This document shows, in pieces, positions 47,571 through 59,325 of a stretch of DNA of 64,000 bases (positions are counted from its first letter, which is position 1; each line of letters starts with the position of its first letter). The stretch comes from Saururus chinensis (lineage: Eukaryota; Streptophyta; Magnoliopsida; Piperales; Saururaceae). The position numbers were made by a program, and so were the translations under genes. The stretch is taken from assembly GCA_035235625.1 (NCBI GenBank), contig CP141148.1, positions 18,167,057 through 18,231,056 on the forward strand, read 5' to 3'. The notes beneath the pieces were generated by a model. That model saw only the letters and a list, made by a program, of their open reading frames with translations. It ran no database searches and was not told the origin of the DNA.

Positions 47571-47700
47571 TGGAAGCGGCCAATGCCAGCCATGGCAACC
47601 CTAGGATTGAAATCCAAGGGCTGCACACTTGATTTCGCTTACATGTGAAACAGCAGCCCATAGAGTTCAATCCTAGGCTGGAATGCGGCGCCCAACGCTT
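47571..47700. repeat. Imperfect hairpin (~125 bp)
   Basis: The left side gcggccaatgccag ... cctaggattgaa ... gggctgc pairs with the right side gcagccca ... ttcaatcctagg ... ctggaatgcggcgc. An eight-base bulge (ccatggca) and scattered mismatches break the stem. The shape is like a plant small-RNA precursor or a degraded MITE. The stem does not match a conserved miRNA sequence that I recognise. Confidence 0.6.
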
Positions 47701-49321
47701 TGCATCAAAACTAGAAACTTACTCATTAAGGTTGTGATGAAGGTGATCTAGAAGAGGTTTAGGATGATAAGACACCAATTATGGCCCATTCTCACACATG
47801 GCCAGTAAATTCGTGAAATTTCAGCTGTTAAAATATATAGGCTGAAAATGAATCAGTGGTCCCACACGTCAACTTGGGTTCAAATTCCATAGCTACCCCA
47901 CCCTTCTTGTCTCGTTGCCCCTACCGTACATTATGGACCCACTTTCAAAAATATTAAGTTGTAATTAATAAAAAAATTTACTCTATTTTAAGAAGAAAAA
48001 ATATTTATACGCCTAACCAAGGTGGAGCCTCTCGGGTGAGGCAAAGAATAAATACACAATCCCTATATTAAAAGTCATTTATAACAAGAACTAGAAAAAA
48101 AGGAAAAGGGGTGCTCGTCATCTTCTCAAACCTGCTCCTTTTGTAAAAGGAAATTGATTTTATAAGCTGAGCATATTCTTCGAGTAGGTCAGGCTCAACC
48201 CAATTTTGATTAACTCAACACAATTTTAACTTGAGTTTATTCAAACTCGAATCGAGTTTGAGTACACCCTTGCTCGACTTGGTTAAATTTGGTTCGAATA
48301 AAATTCAAATTCTACTCTACTTGAATTCAAATATGATTTTGAAATTATATATAAATTATATATATAATTAATAATATATGTATAAGTATATATTGTATGG
48401 GCATCATTATTAAAAACTTTAAGAAATTAAAAACACAAAATTTTAAATTTGAGAATCGTGATTTAAATTTAGGGAAGAGACAAGGAGAAAAAGGGATAAG
48501 AATCATAATAAATAAGATAGAAAAACTATGAAATATTTTAATGTGAAATTAGATTACTTTACTATTGATTGTCCTAACAATAATTTACTATTGATTGTCA
48601 TAATAATAATTTTGATAGTTATTGGGGCAAGGTATTTTAAATTACCTTAGGATAGGTTAGATAGATGAGGCTAAGAAACTAGTTATTTCTAAGTAAAGAG
48701 ATTGAGTTAATTTATCCTTATAAAATGCATATATTTTTATTTTTTATTTCATTTTACTTTGTTTTCATGTTGATATTCTTCATAGGTTTGAACAAAACAA
48801 AAACAAAAACAAAATAATGAACTTTGTTTTGTTTTATTTTTGATTTGTTTAGCTCTTGAGACTAAACATGAATTAATTTTCTTTTAAGCTAAAAATAACA
48901 CGATTTGTGGTCAATGTACATTAACTAAAAGAAAAATACATAAAGAAGAATCAAAATTATTTAGATTTTCTTTTATTTGATGTTGCAACCCTCTAGACAT
49001 AAAAATTTACACAGATATGCTTATGCTTTTACAAGTAAAGATCAAGAGAAAATTTTTAGACATAAGTTTACTTAGGAGTTTGGCATCTAGTAGAGAAATG
49101 AAAATCAAATTAGAAGAACTAGAGTTAGACTTCTATTTAGGATTTAATAAAAGAAAATTCTTTGTAATATGCTTTGATTGTTGTAAGTTTCATTTACTTC
49201 AAAACATCATTCAAACGAATTATCCTTGTAATGATGATGGGTAATGACTACCTACTAAGGTCGGCCTAGGCTAGTATGAAACTCTCATCCACTTGACATT
49301 AAGAAAAATAAACGAAAAAGA
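47701..49321. other. AT-rich intergenic DNA, no gene recognised
   Basis: Nothing coding is supported. 48175-48330 has repeated aactcga/gagtttga wording of transposon type. The rest is low-complexity AT. Confidence 0.45.
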
Positions 49322-49729
49322 AAGAAAATGTAATATCCGTGAATTTTCTAAATTTTTAAAGTCGACTACGTAAAAATTAAGCTATTACACTCCTTGAGAT
49401 TCTCGTAAGAATAACTTGATCATTAGTTAGAACTAGTGTGGCTAAGACCTATATGGATGGAAAGTAGACCACTAAGAATACGCAAATTAGAGCTTGGATG
49501 AGGGAGATACAACCGTTCGAAATTAAATATAACGTATAGGGCCCATTTTCCCGAATTGAATGCTCGAATTATCCACTTAAATCACTATACAAGCCTCATT
49601 AATTAATGTTACGAAATTAAGTTTGAGGGGCCCAATTAAGTGGCCTAAGTGAGGAGGTTTGACCCAACTCCATAGGGGATTAGGAACCTAATCCTCATAC
49701 TTATAAAAATCTAATTACGACTCTTAATA
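49322..49729 (+). mobile_element. 5' part of an older LTR, interrupted by a younger LTR
   Basis: It begins TGTAATATCCGTGAATTTTC, the style of plant Ty3/gypsy (Tekay-like) LTR starts. It breaks off at the insertion site of the 4.6-kb LTR, and the sequence seems to resume at 54323-54328 (aagaagagggttaactttaa). The distal end of this older LTR could not be located. Confidence 0.45.
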
Positions 49730-51489
49730 TGTAAGGTCCCTGATTTTTCTACGATTTTCTAGGATTTTTCTGTTATTTTTTTTGTCATTTTGGGGGGGGG
49801 AATGTGACGCTTCAGCGTATTCGTATTTGTATATTTTTCCCTCATATTTATACCTGTAGAGTTGGGTGTGGGGCTTAGTTGTGGGCCTCGTTGAGCACTT
49901 TCGGCGCAAATTTTGGAGCTACAACGCGTAACTGGGAGGTGAACACGTGTTAGGGATATAGATGTAAAAATTGAAAAGATTATCAATATATATGTTTTCA
50001 TCCATCGGATTCCCACATCCAGTAACATTTTATGAGAACCCGAGCTTAATTCCGGTCGCTCCATTCTCCCTCCTCTGTCATCGGATTCTGCCAGTTCTTG
50101 TCAGGATCCATTTGCCTCACCGCCACGAGTCCGTAGGTACCGGCTATGACCGCCGCCATGGCCTCTTCGCTCCTCCACGAGGTACCAAACTTTTCTTCGA
50201 GTTTTTCTCTCCTTTAATCCTTTTTTTGAGCTATGGGTGTACAATTTTGATGTCATTTGAGGCCGCCCTCAACTAGACTTATGTTTAGTTGGCCGCTAGG
50301 AACCCATAGGCGCTGGCTAGAGCCGTCGCCATACTTTCTTCTCTCCGCGGTGAGCTACCGGCACTTTGGTCGGGTTTTAGTTATGTTTCCATCTCACTGT
50401 CCGTGGGATAGACTCCGTCCAGCCTACCTCGACCCAGTGTCGGTAGGGGGTTACTGTTTTTTACCCCGATTCGCCCTATTGTATTACTCCGCCCGATTAG
50501 ATGCTTTGGGTGCGTCTCGGGTCATTGGCATCGGCAAGCCGTGGGCCATTTGGCCATCGTGGGCTCTGCCCCGGATCGGCGACAGTGAGGGTCAATCCCA
50601 CTTTGCCCGACTATACCTCCGCTTAGAATGGGCTGCTTGTCATTGCCCTATACCGTGCAAGATGCACAGCCACCCGCACCATGGGTTTTGGTTGTGTGGT
50701 TGTGGGTGGCTATCGGTGATGTTGCAACTTCGATCAGCCACTACCTCCTGGCCCTAGCTCCGTTGCCCCTTTGTGGGCCTTGGGCCGCTACCGTCCGACC
50801 CATCTCCCCCTGGAGTGGTTCTTTTTGGCCACGTGTGCTTTTGGGTCTAGGCGCCATATTCGTGCCGCCTGTCCATTAGTTAGCTTTGTCACCGAGTAGA
50901 GTTGACACATAGCCCTCCAACTCTCCTCTATCCTCGAGCGTTGGCCCATGCTCTCCGCCCATATGTGGGCCCTTGTGACGCGAAATCATCGTCGTTGGGT
51001 GCTGTCCAGGGCCGATTTCGATGTCTTGCGGCCAGCTGAGTACGTCTTAGCCACTGGCCGATCTTCAGTGAGTACACCATCGACTTCTGGTCGCACCACC
51101 ACTTATGTGGCATGACATTTCTCCCGGACGCCCTAGTGTGTTGCCGTGGATTGCGGGTTTTGCCGCATTGACTTCTGACACCTCGTTTGGCCGTGATTAT
51201 TTTCGGCACTACCTAAAATCCTCAGGACAACAATTCTCTTGAATTGACAAATCTTTTGGCCTCCAACTCCGCCGCCGACACTGCCACCGTCGTGTGCTTG
51301 CCATTAAATATCATGATTACGAGGTAGGGGAGCTTTGAACTCGTAATTTCATGATAGCATGCTTTGAATGAGTAGCAGCATGCTAGGACTATATGATTGA
51401 ATGCTATGGATGTTAGCTTATGGTCCGTTTGCATGATGTAAGAGGATGAATTATGCCATGTTGAATTGCATATGACATGCATGTTGGAT

Positions 51490-51830
51490 GTATGTATGTG
51501 CTAGTGATGGCTAGCGTGTATTTTTGACGTATGTATGCATGTGCTAGTGATGGCCAGCGTGCATGTTTGAAGTATGTATGGATTATGCATGTGCTAGTGA
51601 TGGCTAGCGTATATGTTTGATGTATTTATGAATTATGCATGTGCTAGTGATGGCCAGTGTGCATGTTTGAAGTATGTATGAGTTATGCATGTGCTATGGC
51701 TAGCGTGCATGTTTGAAGTATGTATGGGTTATGCATGTGCTAGTGATGGCTAGTGTGTATGTTTGAAGTATGTATGAGTTATGCATGTGCTAGTGATGGC
51801 TAGCATGCATGTTTGAAGTATGTATAAATG
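51490..51830 (+). repeat. Minisatellite array, ~50-bp units
   Basis: About seven units of gcatgtgctagtgatggcta followed by gcgtgcatgtttgaagtatg and tatgagttat, with one shortened unit. Variation between units is mostly single substitutions. Confidence 0.92.
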
Positions 51831-52609
51831 TGTATGTATGCACTAGTGATGACTAGTGATCATGTTTGTAAGCTACGTATGTATGACCGTATGTGTATGT
51901 TATATGTATGTGTGATAGACATACGTATGTATGATGACTATTTGCCTATGATATGGATATGTGTAAGTGTATGTGGGCAGAGGTATGGGCGATGGACAGT
52001 AAGAGGTGATAGAGGTTTTGTCTGGATTTGGATATGGATGTGTAAGCGTATGACGGATGACAGAGGATATTGGTATGACAGGTGAGGTTTGTCAGACAGT
52101 AAGAGTGTGCATAATTGTACAGACATAACGTACAGATTATGAAGTGAAAAGTAAGCATCATAAGTAAGATATAAGTAAGGGGGCGACAACTGGGTTGGCT
52201 TTGAGGAGCTTCATTTGATGATGTCAGTGTAAGATGAGTTGGCTATAAGGTGGATGGCGAAGTATGTAAGACTCTAAGGGTTTGATGTACGATGTGTTAT
52301 GATCATGATGTGGATGAATTAAGTGAAGTCTGTTGCCCTAACGAACTTGGGTTTCGGATCGGGCTCAGCTTCGGTTTGATCAGTGGAGCACGGTATGCTT
52401 GAGTGCTTGTGTGGCATAATTGTACCGCATAATTTACTTAATTCAAACTTGAATTATAAGCACAACTAATGATAGTGTTGTGAGTTTGAGACCTGAGGGT
52501 TCGACGGACTAAGTTTCGTGTTTGGGCTAGCCGATAATGAGTCGGCTGAGCATTTCTCATGTCTTGCCATGGTGTTTATCCTGCGGGATGTTGTCTGTGT
52601 GCTGTATAG

Positions 52610-52845
52610 AGCACCAAACGTCTGATGCTCTGTTGAGAGTGACATATGTTTCCAATTTGGTCTGTGTGCTTTATAAGCCTAGAATTTAATGCTCTATTGA
52701 GAGCGATGTACGTTTATGACTTTGTCAGTGTGTTGTATGAAGCCTAGACGTCTGATGCTCTGCTGAGAGCGACATATGTTTCTGATTTGGTCTGTGAGCT
52801 ATATAAGCCCAGATGTTTGATGCTCTGTTGAGAGCGTTGTATGAT
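52610..52845 (+). repeat. Minisatellite array, ~66-bp units
   Basis: Four units containing gatgctctgttgagagcga, followed by a gtttctgatttggtctgtg block and a tataagcctaga block. Confidence 0.9.
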
Positions 52846-53020
52846 TCCGCCCAAGAGTGGCACTGTATGTTTCTGCCCAAGTGACACTGTATGTTTCTGC
52901 CCAAGAGTGGCACTGGCACTATAAGACCCATTATGGTGGGCAATTCTATGGCACTATAAGACCCATTATGGTGGGCGATTCTATGGCACTATAAGACCTA
53001 TTATGGTGGGCAACTATATG
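52846..53020 (+). repeat. Two short arrays: gcccaagagtggcactgt and ~35-bp ataagacccattatggtggg units
   Basis: Three copies of a tctgcccaag-tggcactgtatg unit (52848-52918) lead into three copies of actataagacccattatggt plus gggcaattctatggc (52918-53015). Confidence 0.9.
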
Positions 53021-53249
53021 ACCCCTTATGTGTGGGTGTTTATGTTTGCTCGCTCAGGTAAGTAGTATCATGGATCTACTCTTACCTGTTTGATCCAGTG
53101 CCCCATGAGCATTGGTGTGCCTTACCTTCGGAAAAGTCCATGGCGTCTAGTCACTCCCCAGAGGTTAAGGTGTTGCCCCAGTGACATTCTTTTCCATTTG
53201 ACATTGGAGCTTATTAGTTATAATGAGCTTCAGTGGTCGATAGTATGAG

Positions 53250-53400
53250 CACGACTGTAAGCGTATGAGTATGAGCACAACTGTAAGCATATGAGTATGA
53301 GCACGACTGTAAGAGTATGTGTATGAGTACAACTGTAAGAGTATGTGTATGAGTACGATTGTGAGAGTATGTCTCTGAGTAAGACAGTAAGTGTGATTTT
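53250..53400 (+). repeat. Minisatellite array, ~28-30-bp units
   Basis: Five or so units of gtatgagtatgagcacgact-gtaagc with gradual change toward gtatgtgtatgagtacaact. On the opposite strand it produces an artificial Tyr/Ser/His-rich frame. Confidence 0.88.
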
Positions 53401-53411
53401 GTGTAAGACTG

Positions 53412-53585
53412 TACAAATAAGGTCGTACAAGTATGTGTAAGCTATATGAGCAAGCATCTGATTATACGAGTAAGGTCGTACAAGTATGTGTAAGCTATAT
53501 GAGTAAGCATCTGATTATACGAGTAAGGTCGTACAAGTATGTGTAAGCTATATGAGTAAGCATCTGATGGTACGAGTAAGTTTGT
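53412..53585 (+). repeat. Minisatellite array, 53-bp units
   Basis: Three nearly identical units containing aaggtcgtacaagtatgtgt, then aagctatatgagtaagcatc. They are the most homogeneous of the five arrays, hence the youngest amplification. Confidence 0.92.
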
Positions 53586-54322
53586 AAGACCCTGGATAAG
53601 GGCGTTTGTGTAAGTTTAATTTGATGGTATGATTTTGGCACGATGGTGCATTTGGTATGATTGTATACATATGTGAATGATTATGATTATATTATGTTGG
53701 CTGCTTCATGTTTGAGTTGTATGAACGTATGTATTTATGAACTTAGTGAGTTCACTGTTTTGGATTCCCCTACTGGGTATTTTCCTACTGAGTATGAAAA
53801 TACTCATCACCGTACTTTTTAGCCCCGTTGTACGGGAGGTTTTGCAGGTTGTGCGGAGAGCTCCTGGAGATGGATGCTCGCTTCCGAGGTTGATTGATTC
53901 CCTTATACTCAGGTATATGCTTGACTCACTGCGAGTTTATATGTGCCACAATCTCTTGTATTGGGTGACACAAGAATTAAGATATGTATGTATTCTAGAC
54001 TTTCGGTTGGATTAGACTGTGGACTGTTATGGGACTTGCACTCAGGGATTCCTGGGAGAGATTTGTATTTAAAGTTTATGATCATAGCAATTTAGTCGTA
54101 CATGTGTTTTCGAGTAGAGCCTAAGGATATTTGCTTTGGTCGTACAATGTTTGACCCTATGATGGAAATATTCAGATAGAAAAATGATGTTTAGTGTTTT
54201 AAATTATAAACTGTTTTATCAGGTTTTGGTTTTGTCATTTTTCCTCCAATTTACAGACGTTATATTGCAAAAAAAATTTCATGAATTTTAAGGAAAATGT
54301 ATGAAAAATCTTGGGCGTTACA

Positions 54323-55690
54323 TAAGAAGAGGGTTAACTTTAACCATTAAGGGAAGGAGGAGGAGCTGCCGTTGGAATTTTTCAAAGAGACTCAGGCAAG
54401 GCTCTGGTGGCAGTGGATCGATGACAACTCGGCCATTGAGGTAGGATTTCGAGTCACAATTAGAATAGATTTCATTAAGTAAATTAGAATATAAATCGTA
54501 TTTGTAATTTATATGAACAATGATTTTTGTAATCACTATTCATGTAATTTTGTTTCTCCTATCCGATTGCTAACAAGCCACCGGCCGACCACTAGTTATT
54601 GGACCCATTGCAGGAGGGGCGCATTGGCCTTGGCTGCAGTGGCTCTATCTGTGGCAGCCTCCATGGAAGTGGATGTTGTTAACCATAAAAAAATGATCAG
54701 TGCGGCTGCATGGCACAACCTCCGACTAGAGGCGGGACCTGGGTTACTGGAATCGTGAAGATCCGGTCAAGCCAGGCCCATAGACCGGTCATGGTGGCCT
54801 GCTACCATGGCTCATCCTATGGATCAGAAAAAAAACCCTTTCTACCCCGCCGGCCACTGGACAGCTACAGGGCTAGGTTCATCAGAATCACCGCCAGGCA
54901 CTGATCTGATTTTGCCCAACCCTCACAGCATAGCGGAGACATGGGGCGGCACTACCAGAGGCTCGTCGGTCTCTGATGGACTGGGAAGAGGATGACCCGC
55001 ATAGCGGGTTGTCGGGTTCAACTTTGGGCCAGGCTAGGCGACCTAATCTGTTTGGCCCGGGTTTAAAAAAAAGGGAAGTGTATCTATGGGGGATAAAAAT
55101 GTCAAAAAAAATTCTAGAAAATCGCTCATGGACCTTGAGAGGAGTGGGAATATTCTGACCAAGTTTTAGACCCAAAAAAATCTCAGAGACTGTAAAACAA
55201 CCCTTTTATCTCTATAGTTAAAATACCATACAATATTCTCTTACCCGACCTAAAGGCTCCAGTTCAGGGGCCTATGAGTGGATTTAAAAATTAGAGAAAT
55301 TTTCAGTAAGAGTTTTATGTGTACCCTAATTATAGACCAAATAACATAGTACGAAAAAATCCCTAGTGCCTAAATAATTAACCATTTTACCCCTAGGGTT
55401 TAGGGTAAACTATTAGGCAAACCTGGGTCGATTTAAGGGGTTCACGACCCTGTCTCACCAAGAAATTACACCAAGCCCATGAAGTTAAGTAGCACCCTTG
55501 AGCCCAATTTTTGACCTATTGGATGCACATAAGGCTTTGAACAAAATGATAGAAATATCCCTTCTCGTGAGTAGCTAATATTCATGTGAATGGAAGCGTG
55601 AGTCAGTTTGAGAGTGGAGCCTTATAATAGGTCAATGACCTAAAATTAATAGAGAGGCAATGAAATGATCAGAAAGACCAAAGGGAGGTT
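54323..55690. other. Continuation of older LTR-like DNA and unassigned sequence
   Basis: 54328-54460 reads as the other part of the interrupted older LTR (aggaggagctgccgttggaa, ggccattgaggtaggatttc). 54560-55050 is GC-richer with several short frames and no known domain. 55180-55690 is AT-rich with stops in all frames. Confidence 0.4.
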
Positions 55691-55695
55691 ATCAT

Positions 55696-56480
55696 ATGCT
55701 AGGTGGTAAAATTACCCTAAGGCCCTTAGGGGTGAAGATCGCTAACCGTCTCCCTGATTGGCCAATGGCTGCCTTGGTGGGGACATTCAAGAGAGGGTTC
55801 AAATCAGAAATATCAAATGAGATGCGTCATTTGGCATGCTCATCGATGTGGGAAGTCATCCAACATGCACGAATTGAGGAGGAGAAACTGGCCCAACAAT
55901 GAAGAGGTGGCTGGTTGGGACCCTTTCCATGACCCCTTCATGGCGCTAAAACTCTTCCCATCACGGCCAACAACACCTTCATCAGCCACCTCGGTCAACC
56001 ACCCCTTCCAGCTGGTTAGCTCGTGCGTTGCCTCACACCAGCACAGATAGAGGAATGTCGATCCAAAGGATTGTGCTTCAAATGCGACGAAAAGTTTGTT
56101 CCCGGACATTGCTGCTTGGTTAAGGGCAATCTATTGGTTGAAGAGGTCGAAGAAGGGATGAATAAGGCTGATAGGAATGATCCACACCATTACGATAGCG
56201 TGAACCAGAGATCTCAGTCCATGTCTTTTCTGGGGCCTCACTCCTTACACTATGCATGTCCAAAGCCATCTCAAACAGCAGCAAGTGGTCATCCTTATCG
56301 ATAGCGGCTCTACCTATAATTTCATCCTTATCCAGTGTTTGGGCTTCTTCATGTTTGATTCGAAGCCGTTCAATGTCTTGATTGGCAACGGGAAGCACCT
56401 TAGGAGCTCCGGGGTGTGTACATAGGTCTTGAGTAGATCCACCACTAGAGCTTTGTTGGCTTTGTTGACACTTTAGGCTT
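55696..56480 (+). pseudogene. Ty3/gypsy gag C-part and aspartic protease fragment
   Basis: 55700-55900 reads ANRLPDWPMAALVGTFKRGF then KSEISNEMRHL and ARIEEEKLAQQ, the distal gag region of plant gypsy elements. After a frame change a zinc-knuckle-like KGLCFKCDEKFVPGHCC follows (56070-56125) and, after another, the protease active site LIDSGSTYNFI (about 56295-56330) and FNVLIGNGKHL (about 56370-56400). Reverse transcriptase is not seen beyond. It is non-functional because of stops and frame changes. The matching gag N-part lies on the opposite strand at 58710-59325. Confidence 0.8.
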
Positions 56481-57424
56481 TAACTTTTTCTTCGATGGCC
56501 ACAAGGTGGCATCTGACTTAGACCTTGTTGAACTTGCCGGAGGGTTTCCCTCTTTTCTAGCCTAATTTGCGTGTGCAGATCCACCTCTATTGGATGGAGC
56601 TGGTGAGAACTTGTTTGGATCGAACTGCCAACAGTGGCTATTTAGAACAACTATGATTCACCTCTAGTGGTGGTTCGCTTGAGTTCTGCCTGGTCTGATT
56701 GGCCCTATCATGATTTCCCCTCTATTGCCTTTTGATGTCTAAAACCGTCACCCCACCCAATTGGGCTTGACAGTAAGCTATTGGCCGTTGCCCCAAGCTT
56801 TAATGGGGATTTTTTTATCATAATCTTACAATTAAGTGGATATCGAATAATTAAGCCTAATACACAAACTTTGGTATCAACGAGTGATCCTACCACATCA
56901 ATGCTCCAATTTTTGTGTATGTTCCTTCCCGCTACAGTTGTCAGCCGCCTTCACTGGAAAACTTCCGTGGTGATTTCTTCTCTTTCCCTTCCAGTCTAAA
57001 GCTTCCCCAAAATAAGCCATAGGTGGCCTTTTATAAACATAGGATTAGAAACCCTAATCTCCTTAAAAATTGGGCAAGGTGTACTACATCAGCAATATTT
57101 TAATAATTTTCATTATTTTAGGTAATGGGGCTTGCAAAACGGCTTATTTGGCCCAAATACATGTCTAAATCCGGTAGACAGGTCTTGTATAATATGTTCA
57201 ATATTGAACAGTCATAACTTCTTCATCTAAACTTTGATTCGCGGTTCTTGGCGGCGTTTTGAAGGTCTTTTTGTAAATTTTCTAACTGCATTAGTCTTAG
57301 CTACAAATTCTTTCTACTTTGAAATTTATTCATCTAAGATGGCGAGGGGATAATTATACTTATTTCTAAGGGTTTAATTTTCGAAACCTAGGAAAATTCA
57401 GGATAGTACAGAAATTATCCTCCA
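56481..57424. other. Unassigned, retrotransposon-like intergenic DNA
   Basis: No open frame of note. 57180-57260 (cataacttcttcatctaaac...) has wording common in plant LTRs, and tgtctaaaac (56736) and gatagtaca (57400) might be LTR ends, but no target duplication supports this. Confidence 0.35.
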
Positions 57425-57763
57425 GTTTTCTATAACAAATGACCTAGGAATTGCAAATACATATTTTAAGAAGATGGAAGAGCATTTAGGAACTATCAAG
57501 AGTGGATCTATCAATAGCCAAATATTTTCTTAGTTAGAAGCGAGGATAAAATGACATGCAAGGATTGCAAAGTTATTCATAAAGAACAAAATAAATTAGT
57601 TGTTTTAGATATCTACATGAAGGGGTCAAGGAGGCAAAGAAATGACAAAGTTAAGCATGCCACGAATCTCAAAAAGATGATCCCAACTATGGACACAGAT
57701 TGGCAAGAAGCACAAACCTTTTATAATGCTCATACAACTCTACTTTTTGTACGTACTATATAG
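57425..57763 (+). pseudogene. LINE (L1-type) endonuclease-region fragment
   Basis: The plus strand reads DDLGIANTYFKKMEEHLGTI ... SINSQIF, stop, then MTCKDCKVIHKEQNKLVVLD. This matches the wording of plant L1 ORF2 near the end of the endonuclease domain (D-IANTYFKK...H..TYKSG...QID..L.R...CKDCKVIPGE). It is short, has at least one stop and is flanked by unrelated DNA, so it is a remnant. Confidence 0.7.
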
Positions 57764-58709
57764 TCCTGGGAAGACCTGCAGTAGAGACTGCTCTAGCCAA
57801 TACCCAACTTTGCGAAAAACTAGCTATAAAAACCTCTTTGGCCAATACCCAAACCATCGTGGTAGCAAAGAAAGTGTATCATAATCTTTACCATCCCAAC
57901 TCTAAGAGAAAATGTCTTTTAAGACATTACTAATATATCCATATAAGCCTCAGGTGTTTATGACTATTAACTCACTCAAACATTCAAAACTTAAACTAGA
58001 TTATTATCACTAGTTAATTATTTGCCCAACCATTTATGTCGTCTTCACATCGTGACCCAATACATAGCTCTCCACTAAGCTATAACTCAAAGAACATCTC
58101 ATAACCACCATCAATTCATTAACCAAGGTAAAATTTTATGTCATGGCCTATTCACTCTATGAATAGGTCTCAAACCTTATTGAGGATATTTTAGCATTTA
58201 TCTTAATTAGATGTTCTCTCCCCAATCCAATGATAATCAATATCTCTTGATTAGTCCTCATTAATTTCAAGTTATTAATTAACGCATCAATAATAAAAAC
58301 ATGCATAAGAATAATTAGCATAAATAACATTAAGTCATATAAGTGCATAAATAATAAATGAAGGCCCATTGCACTTATTTGCACTGCTAGGGCTTAGCAA
58401 ATTCAAACCCAAGAGTGTAAATAACTTTAATACATTGCATGAGTACATATCTAATATGCTAGTGGATTTTTACTCTACGTTGTGGACACGTGTAATACGC
58501 TGCTCTAAACCCTGAGAATTAGGGTTCTTCCTCTTGTTTCCTATGATACTAGCCTGACAAGGTCTTCATGTCACTTACTGGCCACACACCTTTATTTAAA
58601 AGTCATTTAACGTCATTCAAGGGCACCCTAATGCTTAGTTATCTCGGTTATACATTTCGAAAAAGTAGTTTGGTGCATGGTGGACAACATTTCATTGAAG
58701 TCTTGGAAC
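57764..58709. other. AT-rich intergenic DNA, no gene
   Basis: No recognisable coding or RNA gene. Short frames only. Confidence 0.45.
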
Positions 58710-59325
58710 TCAACTCATTGGGGCCAAACTGGACACATAGTTTATTGGCGAACGTGGGCCAAGTGGGGAAGCGAACCTCCTTTTCAAAACTCTAAAACCA
58801 AATGGAAGTATCACTGTCCAAGTGGAATGCAGCTGTGCATAACCATTCAGCCTCTGAATGCTTTCCTTGATAGGTGAAGAACTTCTCCGCCTTGTACAAC
58901 CATTCCACCGGATCCTCATCGTTGTTGTAACATGGAAATTGTAGGCGGGCCAAGCATGCCTCAGCTCCTCCCCCTTGGCCACCCACGAGAGCCCGAATAC
59001 TCGGCCTAGTCGTCGTCCATCTCCTGAAACAAATTTTTCGGTGGCGGCACCATAGGGATATTTCCTCGAACACCCGGCAGCCCTCGCATATCCCAACCTG
59101 CGCAACCCCTTCATTGTGCTGCTCGAAGGTGCCAAAGTGCATTGAGGGCTGGGGCAGTTGAACCTCTCTTTTTGCTGAAGTTTGAGGACCAGGATAGCGG
59201 AGTTCTTGAGCCTGAGAAGATTCCCCCTTTTCCATGTTGGTTGGTTGGCGTCTCGGCAATAATGGGGTTGAGGGGGCTGCCTGAAGCTGAGCCATCACCA
59301 TGGACAGGGATTCGAGTTTGGCCAT
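58710..59325 (-). pseudogene. Ty3/gypsy gag N-part, opposite strand
   Basis: On the minus strand the frame starts MAKLESLSMVMAQLQ and reaches DPVEWLYKAEKFFTYQGKH and AAFHLDSDTSIWF, which is the DP.EWL..AE.FF...AAFHL...WF pattern of plant gypsy gag. A stop (about 58792) follows; the next residues in frame (KRRFASPLGPRS) correspond to the F..RFGP region. Another frame change lies near 59080. The capsid part that should follow is found on the plus strand at 55696, which suggests an inversion or two unrelated remnants. Confidence 0.75.

Larger units (their letters stand above)
49730..54322 (+). mobile_element. Large (4.6 kb) candidate solo LTR with internal minisatellites
   Basis: The segment begins TGTAAGGTCCCTGATTTTTC and ends TTGGGCGTTACA. 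These give TG...CA termini that are also imperfect inverted repeats of each other, as in many plant gypsy LTRs. Flanking pentamers TAATA (49725-49729) and TAAGA (54323-54327) match at 4 of 5. No primer-binding site follows and no polyprotein is present, so a solo LTR is the simplest reading. A GC-rich block at 50050-51300 gives long artificial frames; from 51480 to 53590 there are five different tandem arrays. An alternative is a non-autonomous TIR element. Lineage (Tekay-like) is inferred from end wording only. Confidence 0.55.

Noticed and set aside
50257-50879. 166- and 83-residue frames in GC-rich DNA
   Set aside because: They lie inside the candidate solo LTR, have no domain wording, and several overlapping frames are open because of high GC.
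51938-53457. Several Tyr/His/Ser-rich minus-strand frames
   Set aside because: They are translations of the minisatellite arrays.
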